This document shows, one piece after another, positions 8,501 through 14,872 of a stretch of 39,495 nucleotides of DNA. Each line of letters begins with the position of its first letter. Position 1 is the first letter of the stretch. Under the pieces are notes generated by a model, which saw nothing but the letters and a program-made list of their open reading frames with translations, did not search any database and was not told where the DNA came from. Location of the stretch: contig JASHUJ010000071.1 of assembly GCA_030040035.1 (NCBI GenBank), positions 1 to 39,495 of the forward strand, given 5' to 3'. The stretch is from Thermoplasmata archaeon (lineage in GTDB: Archaea > Thermoplasmatota > Thermoplasmata > Lutacidiplasmatales > UBA184). The position numbers and the translations under genes were made by a program.

Positions 8501-8556
8501 GCGCTGAGGACCATCCCCGCCGCGATCAGCAGCGATGCCACCCGACGCGAGGCCAC
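5515..8556 (-). CDS. Thermopsin-like secreted protein 1 (peptidase family A5 type)
   Basis: A 1013-residue exoprotein with a signal peptide (MASRRVASLLIAAGMVLSALAAVGGAA) and a Thr/Pro/Ala-rich linker to about residue 75. A large Asn/Tyr/Gly-rich beta domain of the thermopsin type follows (NVVLPN, YNYSIATP, PLWAFGNAEL). Thermopsins are acid-active secreted endopeptidases whose catalytic residues are not established, so activity cannot be judged. At 600-750 NosD-like beta-helix turns appear (LLLSNTF, NVVWGNTFED, LIYNNNFS). Residues about 915-990 form an FRETGLPTGTAWNVT domain common in Thermoplasmata exoproteins. It ends in LWLVARPA without a clear membrane anchor. The start is GTG 8556; a weak AT-rich box lies near 8580. 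Confidence 0.8.
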   Translation of the reverse strand: MASRRVASLLIAAGMVLSALAAVGGAAATATPSGSSLGPSTASAGVPPAPVAPTAAPAAETPTSPPTVGSTPPAFCASVKTAANDPAYASFLQHLAATARGATAAGLPSTDLHLPYAGSIPDQTVEGVAMSGSQLSAECDRDQPTTSQTNPTGVSYDGQIDTTTLQDVTLDSNSVAGILNVESPSKNFYPGSGTPTVWGAQENVVLPNVTILGSKCPSDPCAASGVGNYAFWVQNTFSYDSHNDSLYFVDDTWNFTSYTSEMFNSSLVRWSPNGGNYTGVWVAFSRYYYVPAPFTVTMYVNTSVDAAGDQILWYNYSIATPTEFIGDGNYDYLVFASQAPGHDPTKLHPPDFEASATLTHIVTEGYEFDAFIGADDGSNQLMLGAHATMQVQYCVEQPYCSPTRFAYANVPAAVNYGSQTGEQAIGIAVNYVGTTAYLTGGPLINHGLWNFTSATGVVPGSTRVVNAINVTGDPEGALPAAPYVFVFLEDQAFAGQGFQWAPDVPAWNLMPGTYRYELMLADYAPVNGTLVVGSRTTTLAATLTFDPKVGVYTPLWAFGNAELAGISSSGNGSLSNQYVPFNNPTTGYFGFHAGELSANFLSANDYDYPSFPGVLLYGTNAYVDLTDLPSFSAGKSGGTSYYLGIEFYRTAHVTLADDANVEGWPAWSEISFYISVPASQNPVPEAAVFVWNSTRDLLLSNTFVSTAPIDGSVAVDGLVLYGGTKNVVWGNTFEDPHGAKLKVDGAYAGLGLGEGGDLIYNNNFSVDNPVVYLPYNWVNTADCLPQTLGPCLNDAEGNAWYYNDAANVVGSSWNVTPQPAANVVHTVNGFPLAGNVLGTSVGTQGGNYYWNYGTSPNNRSTVPYVSRFFYSDWSNIFPLGCGSIEAPGAPCGTQPPIVGAYENGIPVGGDSAPYGPTVTFRETGLPTGTAWNVTIAASVYRSTTSVLTIPLPYGPYPYSIAASGWQPDPANGTVLASGAPVVSVSFSDPGVAVPTAVSGPSVGSALWLVARPA

Positions 8557-8685
8557 GGCCGCTCACCCGCTCGTCAGTACTTCATCCTGACGTCCGGGCG
8601 AAGCGCGCCGGTCGCGGTGACCGGCCGGCGGGCCGCGAGCACGGCCGCCGACCGTCCCCTCTCTGAGATTCTCCGGGGGAGCGGA

Positions 8686-9657
8686 TCAGCCGGTCTCGGA
8701 ATCGGCCGGCGGATGAGGCGAGTCGTCGGGCCGATCCGCCCGGACCGGGACCCCCGACGGGAGCCGGGCGCGGGACCCCGAGCCCCGCGCGGCCGCGAGC
8801 CGGACCCGCAGACGGGAGAGGGGCGGTAACGCCCGGACGATAACGTAGATCGCGAACACGATCGTGACGATGAAGAAGCTCGTCGGTTCGATCTCGTAGA
8901 AGCCGATGAAGATCCCCGCCCACGTGGCGAACAGCGCGACGAGGACGGAGAGCACCACCGCGTAGAGCGGACGCTTCGCGAGGCGCACCGCGACGGCGGC
9001 CGGCGTGACCGTGAGCGCGAAGATCAGGAGCACTCCGATCACCGTGACGGCGATCGAGATCGCGACCGCGAGGGCGAGCATGAAGATGAGGCCGAGCAGC
9101 ATCGTGTGCATGCCCTTCGCCTCCGCGACCTCCTCGTCGAGCGAGGCGAACAACAGCTGGCGGTAGACGAGCCCGAGCACGATCAGTACGGGAATCGCCG
9201 TCTCGAACGTCAGCACGACCTGCGCGTTGTCGATCCCCACGACCTGCCCGAAGAGGATCGAGTACGCCTCGCTCGCGTAGCCCTGATAGAACGCGAGGAA
9301 CAGCAGCCCGAGGCCGAGCATGAACGCGAGGATCGTCCCGATCTCGACGTCGCGCTGGGCCGCGCGCTTACCCAGCACGGCGATCCCTCCACCCGAGACG
9401 GTCGTGGCGAGGAGCAAGCCGTAGAACGGGTTCACCGCGAAGACCACCGCGCCCGCGGCCCCGCTGAAGCCGATGTGGCCGAGGGCGTGCGAGGCGAACG
9501 ACGAGCGCCGGAGGACGACGAGGTAGCTGACCACTCCGCCCAGGACGGCGATGATCGTTCCGGCCGCGAACAAGTTCCGGATGAACTCGTACTGGAGCAT
9601 CTCCCGGAGGTCGCCGACCAGGTTCCAGTTCCACCAGACCCAGCTCCAGTCGCTCAT
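8686..9657 (-). CDS. Metal ABC transporter permease (ZnuB/TroC/MntB family)
   Basis: Membrane subunit of a zinc/manganese/iron ABC importer. The 323 residues contain about eight hydrophobic helices. Family hallmarks include the SSFASHALGHIGFSGAAGA segment after the first helices, a cytoplasmic loop with DEEVAEAKGM, and VIGVLLIFALTVTPAAVAV near the C-terminal third. The last 40 residues are polar and Pro/Arg-rich, an extra cytoplasmic tail. Its ATG overlaps the stop of the ATPase gene by four bases. It is the last gene of the operon dtxR - binding protein - ATPase - permease, so the transported metal is probably the one sensed by the regulator. Which metal cannot be read from the sequence. Confidence 0.9.
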   Translation of the reverse strand: MSDWSWVWWNWNLVGDLREMLQYEFIRNLFAAGTIIAVLGGVVSYLVVLRRSSFASHALGHIGFSGAAGAVVFAVNPFYGLLLATTVSGGGIAVLGKRAAQRDVEIGTILAFMLGLGLLFLAFYQGYASEAYSILFGQVVGIDNAQVVLTFETAIPVLIVLGLVYRQLLFASLDEEVAEAKGMHTMLLGLIFMLALAVAISIAVTVIGVLLIFALTVTPAAVAVRLAKRPLYAVVLSVLVALFATWAGIFIGFYEIEPTSFFIVTIVFAIYVIVRALPPLSRLRVRLAAARGSGSRARLPSGVPVRADRPDDSPHPPADSETG

Positions 9658-10511
9658 GCGCCCGGGTCCGGGTGGACGTCGTCACCTCCGACGATCACGA
9701 GGTTGCCGCGGGAATCCCGCAGGACCTCGACCGGGACCCCGTAGAGCTCGGTGAGGCTCTCGGTGGTCAGCACGTCCTGGGGAAGACCGGTCGCGACGTG
9801 GCCGTTGGCGATGTAGATCACCTTGTCGAGGTGGCGGATGAGCGGATTGATGTCGTGCGCGACCAGGAGGGTCGCGACGTTCCGCGACCGCACGAGCCGG
9901 TGGACGAGGTCGACGAGCTCCCGGGCCCGTCGAAGATCGAGGTTCGCGAGCGGCTCGTCGAGCAGCAGAAGTTCGGGGCCGGGCGCGAGCGCTTCGGCGA
10001 GGAAGATCCGCTGCAGTTCCCCGCCCGAGAGCGCGCCGAGCGGCTTCCGGGCGATCTCGAGCGCGCCGACCGACGTCAGAGCTTCCTCGGTGGCCGCGCG
10101 CTCCGCGCGGAACTGGCTCGGCGTCAGGTTCGGGAGCCACCGGTTGCCCGCGAAACCGAGCCGGACGAGTTGCACGGCCTCGACGTTCGTGTCGCGGTCG
10201 ACCAGGTGGGTCTGCGGCACGTAGCCGATCTTCGGATTCCCGCGTCGGGGCGGGCCGCCGAAGACCCGGAGCTCCCCGTCGGTCGAGCGGATCATCCCGA
10301 GGAGCAAGCGGAAGAGCGTCGTCTTGCCGGCTCCGTTCGGCCCGATGACCGCGACGAACTCCCCGCGCCGGATGCGGAAGTTCGCGTCGGTCCAGACCGT
10401 CCGGCCCGGGTAGCCCACCTCGAGGTGACGCGCGAAGGCGACATCGTCCGGCACGGCGAGCCTCGTTCCGATCCCGGGGGATCCCGTCTCACTCTCCGAG
10501 CTGCGCCGCAT
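9654..10511 (-). CDS. Metal ABC transporter ATP-binding protein
   Basis: The 285-residue ATPase of the metal importer. Walker A is GPNGAGKTT, the Q-loop is VPQTH, the ABC signature is LSGGELQRIFLAEAL, Walker B is LLLLDEPLANLD and the H-loop is LLVAHDIN. These fit the ZnuC/MntA-type family. The C-terminal 50 residues after the ATPase core (YGVPVEVLRDSRGNLVIVGGDD) match the short accessory tail seen in this family. The ATG at 10511 overlaps the binding-protein gene by 23 bases. The first 25 residues are not conserved-looking, so a GTG a little downstream is possible. Confidence 0.93.
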   Translation of the reverse strand: MRRSSESETGSPGIGTRLAVPDDVAFARHLEVGYPGRTVWTDANFRIRRGEFVAVIGPNGAGKTTLFRLLLGMIRSTDGELRVFGGPPRRGNPKIGYVPQTHLVDRDTNVEAVQLVRLGFAGNRWLPNLTPSQFRAERAATEEALTSVGALEIARKPLGALSGGELQRIFLAEALAPGPELLLLDEPLANLDLRRARELVDLVHRLVRSRNVATLLVAHDINPLIRHLDKVIYIANGHVATGLPQDVLTTESLTELYGVPVEVLRDSRGNLVIVGGDDVHPDPGA

Positions 10512-11595
10512 CGAGGGCCACGTAGAGCGAGTTGAGCTCCCCCTGCATCCACGCTTCGAAGCTCACGTTGGGCGGCACGATCGTCTCCGTCACGCTGATG
10601 ACGCTGACGTTGTGCGCCTGCGCGATCTCCTTCATCGAGGTCGTGAGCGGGGTCACCGTCTGCGCGTTGAACACGAGCACCTTGACCTGGCCACTCTCCA
10701 GCTGGCACTGGAACGTGACAACGCTCGAGTCCGGAGGATCGTTCCCCTCGGCCACGGCCTCCATGAACGCCGGGGGCGAGACCAGATCGAGCCCGGTCGC
10801 GTTCGCGAGGTAGACGAAGATGCTCTCGGTGGATGCCACCTCGGTCCCCGCGAACTCGGCCCGGATCTGCCCGACGTGATCGTAGAGCGCCGTCAGCGAG
10901 GCCGTCAGGTTGTCGTACTGCTCGGTGAAGTAGCCGGTGAGCGCCGGCGCGATCGTGGTCAGGTTGTGGTACATCCAGGCGACGGTGCGATTGACGTAGG
11001 TGGGATTGTACCACAGGTGGGGGTTTCCGGTAACGATCCCCCCGGTGACGTACACCCCGAGCATGTTGCCGATGTTGAGGACGGTCTGGTTGGTGTCCCC
11101 ATCGGCGGCGATCAACTGCGTCGCCCAAGTGTCGTAGCCGACGTTGTTGAGGATCACGTACTGCGCGTTCTTGATCGCGATGGCGTCGCTGTCGTTCGAC
11201 TGATACTCGTGAGGATCGGTGTTGGGATCGGTGATGATGCTCGTCACGTTCACGTGGGCCCCGCCGATTTGGGCGACGAGGCTCCCCCAGAAGTTCTCGG
11301 CGGCCACGACGGGGATGACCTCGGCGGCGGCGGGCCCCGAAGGGGCGGCGGGCCCCCCTCCGGTGGCACTGGAGTTCGAGACGGGGGCGGCCAGCGTCGG
11401 CGGCCTCGAGAGCGACCCATCGCCCGGCGTGGACCGAGCCGATCCGAGCCCGGCGATCGCCTCCGACGTGGTCGACGAGGTGGTGGCGGGGCACGGGTTC
11501 GAGGCGTTCGAATAGTAGTAGCCGGCGTACACCCCCGAACCGACCAGCCCTGCAATCACGATGACAGCGATCGCGATCTTCGTGCTCTTTCGCAT
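10489..11595 (-). CDS. Metal ABC transporter substrate-binding protein (TroA/ZnuA family)
   Basis: A 368-residue extracytoplasmic metal-binding protein. An N-terminal membrane segment (residues 6-27) is followed by a Ser/Thr/Pro/Gly-rich linker to about 92, then the cluster A-I binding fold. Expected ligands are His129 in DPHEYQ, His193 in NPHLWYNP and, where TroA/ZnuA usually have His, Glu257 in STESIFVYLANATGL. No His-rich loop is present. No lipobox Cys is seen at the signal sequence end; the hydrophobic segment probably acts as the anchor, as is common in archaea. Many N-glycosylation sequons (NxS/T) occur. It is 21 bases downstream of the dtxR gene and almost certainly co-transcribed. 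Confidence 0.88.
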   Translation of the reverse strand: MRKSTKIAIAVIVIAGLVGSGVYAGYYYSNASNPCPATTSSTTSEAIAGLGSARSTPGDGSLSRPPTLAAPVSNSSATGGGPAAPSGPAAAEVIPVVAAENFWGSLVAQIGGAHVNVTSIITDPNTDPHEYQSNDSDAIAIKNAQYVILNNVGYDTWATQLIAADGDTNQTVLNIGNMLGVYVTGGIVTGNPHLWYNPTYVNRTVAWMYHNLTTIAPALTGYFTEQYDNLTASLTALYDHVGQIRAEFAGTEVASTESIFVYLANATGLDLVSPPAFMEAVAEGNDPPDSSVVTFQCQLESGQVKVLVFNAQTVTPLTTSMKEIAQAHNVSVISVTETIVPPNVSFEAWMQGELNSLYVALDAAQLGE

Positions 11596-11616
11596 GGCGC
11601 GACCCCCACAACGTGG

Positions 11617-12060
11617 CTAAGCGGCCGAGGCCGTCCGCCCCGCCGGTGCGCGGCAGGGAGCGATCGGGGCACCGTGCGGGCAAGACGTGGGGTGTCGCTG
11701 GGCGCGACAGACCTCCTCGACGGTCCGATGCGAGATCGCGAGGTCGATCTCCCGCGCCGCCGCGCAGACGTCCTTCGGAGCGAGGCCCAGGTTGCCGAAG
11801 AGGGTCTCGACCACGCGGTGGTGACGTTGGTACTCGACGAGCGTGCTCCGGCCCTTCCCAGTGAGCCGGCTCTTGCCCCGGTACCGCTCGACCAATCCGA
11901 GCTGCTCGAGCGGCGTGAGGTGGCCGAGCGCGGACGGAGGGGTCAGCCGGAGCGAGGCGGCGATGAGCTTGAGCGACGCACCACGGTCCGGCGTCTCCTG
12001 GCTCCGGATGGCGCGGAGCGTGTCCAGTTGCCGACGGGTCAGGCGTTGCAGCGTTTCCAT
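11617..12060 (-). CDS. DtxR/MntR-family metal-dependent regulator with atypical ligands
   Basis: A 147-residue regulator, probably repressing or activating the metal ABC operon that follows. A winged helix lies at about 28-75 (LKLIAASLRLTPPSALGHLTPLEQLGLVER). A dimerisation/metal domain follows (HHRVVETLFGNLGL), ending in CPHGAPIAP. No SH3-like third domain is present, so it is MntR-sized. Aligned by eye with DtxR, His79 and Glu83 are kept (H81, E85) and DtxR Met10/MntR Asp8 corresponds to D13. However H98 becomes C99, C102 becomes R103, E105 becomes D106 and H106 becomes L107. Start ATG 12060 is fixed by a strong TATA box about 26 bases upstream; an ATG at 12093 overlaps that box. Confidence 0.85.
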   Translation of the reverse strand: METLQRLTRRQLDTLRAIRSQETPDRGASLKLIAASLRLTPPSALGHLTPLEQLGLVERYRGKSRLTGKGRSTLVEYQRHHRVVETLFGNLGLAPKDVCAAAREIDLAISHRTVEEVCRAQRHPTSCPHGAPIAPCRAPAGRTASAA

Positions 12061-12081
12061 GATTCCCTCGAGCTCCCAGGA

Positions 12082-12090
12082 CAATATAAG
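12082..12090 (-). promoter_or_regulatory. TATA box of the dtxR-metal transport operon
   Basis: Minus strand CTTATATTGT, the best TATA box in the window, centred about 26 bases upstream of ATG 12060. It predicts a leaderless mRNA. Confidence 0.65.
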
Positions 12091-12091
12091 C

Positions 12092-12114
12092 ATACACCTA
12101 ATAATTAGGTATAT
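12092..12114 (-). promoter_or_regulatory. Palindromic operator, probable DtxR-family binding site
   Basis: Two half-sites, ACCTAAT (12096-12102) and ATTAGGT (12104-12110), are perfect inverted repeats around one central base. The symmetry extends to 11 bases per arm with one mismatch (12095/12111). The TTAGGT/ACCTAA hexamers are those of DtxR/IdeR boxes, here in the opposite arrangement. It abuts the TATA box and covers the BRE position, so binding would compete with TFB/TBP. This suggests autoregulation of the operon. Confidence 0.7.
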
Positions 12115-12280
12115 CCAATTTTGACCCCGACGGTCCCCCCGGGGTGCGCTTGACGGGAGCGGCGGGGCGAGTGACTCGGTCGCCGGTGGAGCGAGGGCGT
12201 GCGGCGACGGAGCGGGTCGAAGAACCGTGCGCGGGCCGCTCCGAGGATCGACGCGCGGACGCGCGCACGGGAAGGGCGGG

Positions 12281-12745
12281 TTACTTGCGGGAACGCGTCG
12301 CGGCCACCGAAGAAGGCGACTTGACGACGAGGATCGAACCCTGGGCGTGGTGGAGAATTCCGTCGGATACGCTCCCCAGGAAGAACCGCCCGGCCTCGGA
12401 AAGGCCCCGCGACCCCACGACGATCAGATCCGGAGCGTGCTGGTCCGCGTACTCCACGATGCGATCGACCGGGTTGCCTTCCAGCAGGACCGTCTCCACC
12501 TTCGCCGTACCCTTCTTCTCGAGATCGGCTTTGGTTTCGGCCAACATCTTCTTCGCGGATTCGAGCGCATCCGCGGTCGACGCCCCGGCCGGTATCTCAA
12601 AGCCGTACGCCCCCACCGATGGAGGGATCACGCAGATCAGCGTGAGCTGACCCCGAGCCTGGCGAGCGATCTCCGCGGCTTGGTCGAGCGCGTGCCGAGC
12701 GGGCGGGGTTCCGTCGAAGGCGACCAGGATCGAATGAACGGCCAT
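12281..12745 (-). CDS. Universal stress protein (UspA family, ATP-binding type)
   Basis: A 154-residue single-domain cytoplasmic Usp. It begins with the typical SILVAFDGTPPARHALDQAAEIA strand-helix. It has DLIVVGSRG and the ATP-binding signature G-2x-G-9x-G-S, from GSRG (111-114) to GS (124-125), which marks the nucleotide-binding subclass. Exact function is unknown; homologues act in stress and energy signalling. Start ATG 12745 has a TATA-like CTATCAA about 26 bases upstream, implying a leaderless mRNA. An apparent in-frame extension to 13783 is antisense to the nucleotidyltransferase gene and is not real. Confidence 0.9.
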   Translation of the reverse strand: MAVHSILVAFDGTPPARHALDQAAEIARQARGQLTLICVIPPSVGAYGFEIPAGASTADALESAKKMLAETKADLEKKGTAKVETVLLEGNPVDRIVEYADQHAPDLIVVGSRGLSEAGRFFLGSVSDGILHHAQGSILVVKSPSSVAATRSRK

Positions 12746-12765
12746 GTCCGTTCGAGGTCGCCCGG

Positions 12766-12774
12766 GTTGATAGG
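12766..12774 (-). promoter_or_regulatory. TATA box of universal stress protein gene
   Basis: Minus strand TCCTATCAACC centred about 26 bases upstream of ATG 12745. Confidence 0.45.
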
Positions 12775-12821
12775 AGTTGGGGGTGCAACCTCGGTCCGGA
12801 CCCACGCCGCCGACCGAAGAG

Positions 12822-12829
12822 CGATATGG
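12822..12829 (+). promoter_or_regulatory. TATA box of nucleotidyltransferase gene
   Basis: GCGATATGG centred about 26 bases before ATG 12851; predicts a leaderless transcript. Confidence 0.45.
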
Positions 12830-12850
12830 AGCTCCCCCTCTCGGTAGCGC

Positions 12851-13825
12851 ATGAAAGCGCTCGTCCTGATCGGCGGGTTCGGGACCCGGCTGCGACCGGT
12901 CACGTACACGGTCCCGAAACAGCTGATCCCGCTGGCCGGCAAGCCGATGCTCTACCACGTGCTCGATCTCCTCCCCCCCGCCGTCGAGGAGGTCGTGCTC
13001 GCGACCGGCTACAAGTCCGAGATGATCGACGCGTTCGTCCGGGCCCATCCGGTGCGCTGGCCGGTCCGGACCGTCCCAGAGGCCGAGCCGCTCCTCACCG
13101 GCGGCGGGATGAGGAACGCGGCCGACGGCATGTCCGATCCGTTCTTCCTCCTGAACTCGGACGTCATCGCCCGCGTGGACCTCGACGCGGTCACGGACCT
13201 TTTCCGCCGTCGGGGCGGCGTCGGGGTCATGACGCTCGCCGAGGTGGACGACACGCGGCCGTACGGCGTCGCGGCGCTCGGTCCCGACGACCGCATCGTT
13301 CGGTTCGTGGAGAAACCCGCCCCGGCGGACGCCCCGTCGCATTGGATCAATGCGGGCGTCGGAGTGTGGGCGCGCTCGGTGCTCGACCGGATCCCGCCGG
13401 GTCGGCCCGTGAGCTTCGAGACGGAGATCGTGCCGGATCTCCTCGAGAGCGGGATCTACGCGTTCAAGCTCACCAGTTACTGGGACGACGCGGGATCCCC
13501 CGATCGGATCCTGCGATCGCAGCGCCTCCTGTTCGACGACCACCGGGCCGAGCGGCCCGGCCTCCCCCCGGGAGCGCTCGGGAGCGGGCCGGTCGCCGCC
13601 GGGGAAGGCGTGGAGGCCCGCGGGGCCTCGTTCGGCCCGTACGTCACGCTCGGCGCCGGGGTCACGGTCGGTCGCGGCGCCCACGTGGAGAACTCGATCG
13701 TGATGGACGGCGCGCGGATCGAGGAGGGCGCGGTGGTCGCCTCGAGCTTGCTCGGGCCCCGGTCGGTGGTACACTCGGGTCACCGCGTGACGGCCCAGGT
13801 CATCGGAGAGGGCGGCGAGGCCTGA
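12851..13825 (+). CDS. Sugar-1-phosphate nucleotidyltransferase
   Basis: A 324-residue enzyme expected to make an NDP-sugar such as GDP-mannose from a sugar-1-phosphate. The catalytic N-domain opens with the signature GGFGTRLRPVT...PKQLIPL (residues 8-28). It has GYKSEM, TGGGMRNA and the metal-binding Asp104 in LLNSDV. The C-terminal 90 residues have the hexapeptide-like pattern of a left-handed beta helix (VTLGAGVTVGRGAHVENSIVMDGARIEEGAVVASSLLG). GDP-mannose pyrophosphorylase is the closest impression, but glucose-1-phosphate enzymes share these motifs. The product could feed the glycosyltransferases at 36.7-39.5 kb and surface glycosylation; this is inference. Convergent with the dehydrogenase gene, with a 9-base gap. 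Confidence 0.85.
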   Translation: MKALVLIGGFGTRLRPVTYTVPKQLIPLAGKPMLYHVLDLLPPAVEEVVLATGYKSEMIDAFVRAHPVRWPVRTVPEAEPLLTGGGMRNAADGMSDPFFLLNSDVIARVDLDAVTDLFRRRGGVGVMTLAEVDDTRPYGVAALGPDDRIVRFVEKPAPADAPSHWINAGVGVWARSVLDRIPPGRPVSFETEIVPDLLESGIYAFKLTSYWDDAGSPDRILRSQRLLFDDHRAERPGLPPGALGSGPVAAGEGVEARGASFGPYVTLGAGVTVGRGAHVENSIVMDGARIEEGAVVASSLLGPRSVVHSGHRVTAQVIGEGGEA

Positions 13826-13834
13826 CGGACCGGC

Positions 13835-14872
13835 TCACGCCGAGGGACCGGTCACGACGACCTTCACCGACGCGTCCGGTCGTCCGGCGAGCTCGAACGC
13901 CTCCGCGATCCGCTCGAGCGGGATCCGGTCGGAGACGAGATCGGAGATCACGAGCGATCCGTCGGCGACTCGCCGGTGGACCTCCGCGAGGTCGGACTCC
14001 GTGGTCGCGTACGTCGGGATGACGCGGACCCCGCGGAGGTACAGGGTCTGGAGATCCGCGTCGAGGCGGCTGCCGGCCTCGGGCAACCCGAAGAGGTTCA
14101 CCGTTCCGCCGCGCCGGACGATCTCGGTCGCGGTCCGCGCGACCGCGGGGGAACCGGTCGCGACGACCGCGAGATCGACCCCCCGACCGTCCGTGGCCGT
14201 GTCGACGGCGCGCCGGACCGCGCCCTCCTCTCGCGGATCGACGGTGATCGGCATCCCGCCGCGTTCGGCCGCCGCCCGGCGCCGGGCCGATACCTCGGAA
14301 CCCCCGACCCAGCCGGCCCCCAAGGCGCGGACAAGCCGCGCGTAGAGCAAGCCCACCGGCCCGAGGCCCAGCACGAAGACCGAGGCCCGTTCGGGGAGGC
14401 CGACCCGGCGGATCGCGGTGAGCGCGCAACCGGCGGGCTCGAGCAGCGCCCCCGAATCCCAGTCGACGTTCGGCGCGAGCGGAAGCACCGCGCGGCGCTC
14501 CACGTTCTCCTTCGGGACCCGGAAGGTCTCGGCAAAGCCGCCGGGATCGAGATTGGTCTTCGAGTACGACGGGCAGAACGTGAAGTCGCCGCGCGCGCAG
14601 ACGTCGCACGCGTAGCACGGCACGTGGTGGTGGACGAACACGCGGTCGCCGACGTCGAGACCGACGACCCCGGGGCCCCGGGACGCGATCCGACCGACCG
14701 GCTCGTGGCCGAGGATCCCCGCCGTCCGGTAATTCCCTCGGGCCTTCTCGAGGTCCGTCCCGCACACGCCGCAGGCGGCGAGCGAGACCGTCACCTCGCC
14801 CGGTCCCGCGACCGGCGCCGGTTGTTCGACGAGCTCGATCGAACCGGCGGCGCCGAGCCGACCGAACTTCAT
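13835..14872 (-). CDS. Zinc-dependent alcohol/polyol dehydrogenase (MDR family)
   Basis: A 345-residue medium-chain dehydrogenase. Catalytic zinc ligands are probably C37 (GVCGTD), H56 and E57 (GHEPVG), with E145 as in sorbitol/threonine dehydrogenases. The structural zinc lobe is complete (C86, C89, C92, C100). The Rossmann motif GLGPVG lies near 169-174. The substrate is not evident; sorbitol-, threonine- and alcohol-dehydrogenase subfamilies share these features. Its ATG overlaps the stop of the upstream class III aminotransferase (ATGA), so the two are translationally coupled. An amino alcohol, hydroxy amino acid or semialdehyde route is a reasonable inference. Confidence 0.88.
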   Translation of the reverse strand: MKFGRLGAAGSIELVEQPAPVAGPGEVTVSLAACGVCGTDLEKARGNYRTAGILGHEPVGRIASRGPGVVGLDVGDRVFVHHHVPCYACDVCARGDFTFCPSYSKTNLDPGGFAETFRVPKENVERRAVLPLAPNVDWDSGALLEPAGCALTAIRRVGLPERASVFVLGLGPVGLLYARLVRALGAGWVGGSEVSARRRAAAERGGMPITVDPREEGAVRRAVDTATDGRGVDLAVVATGSPAVARTATEIVRRGGTVNLFGLPEAGSRLDADLQTLYLRGVRVIPTYATTESDLAEVHRRVADGSLVISDLVSDRIPLERIAEAFELAGRPDASVKVVVTGPSA

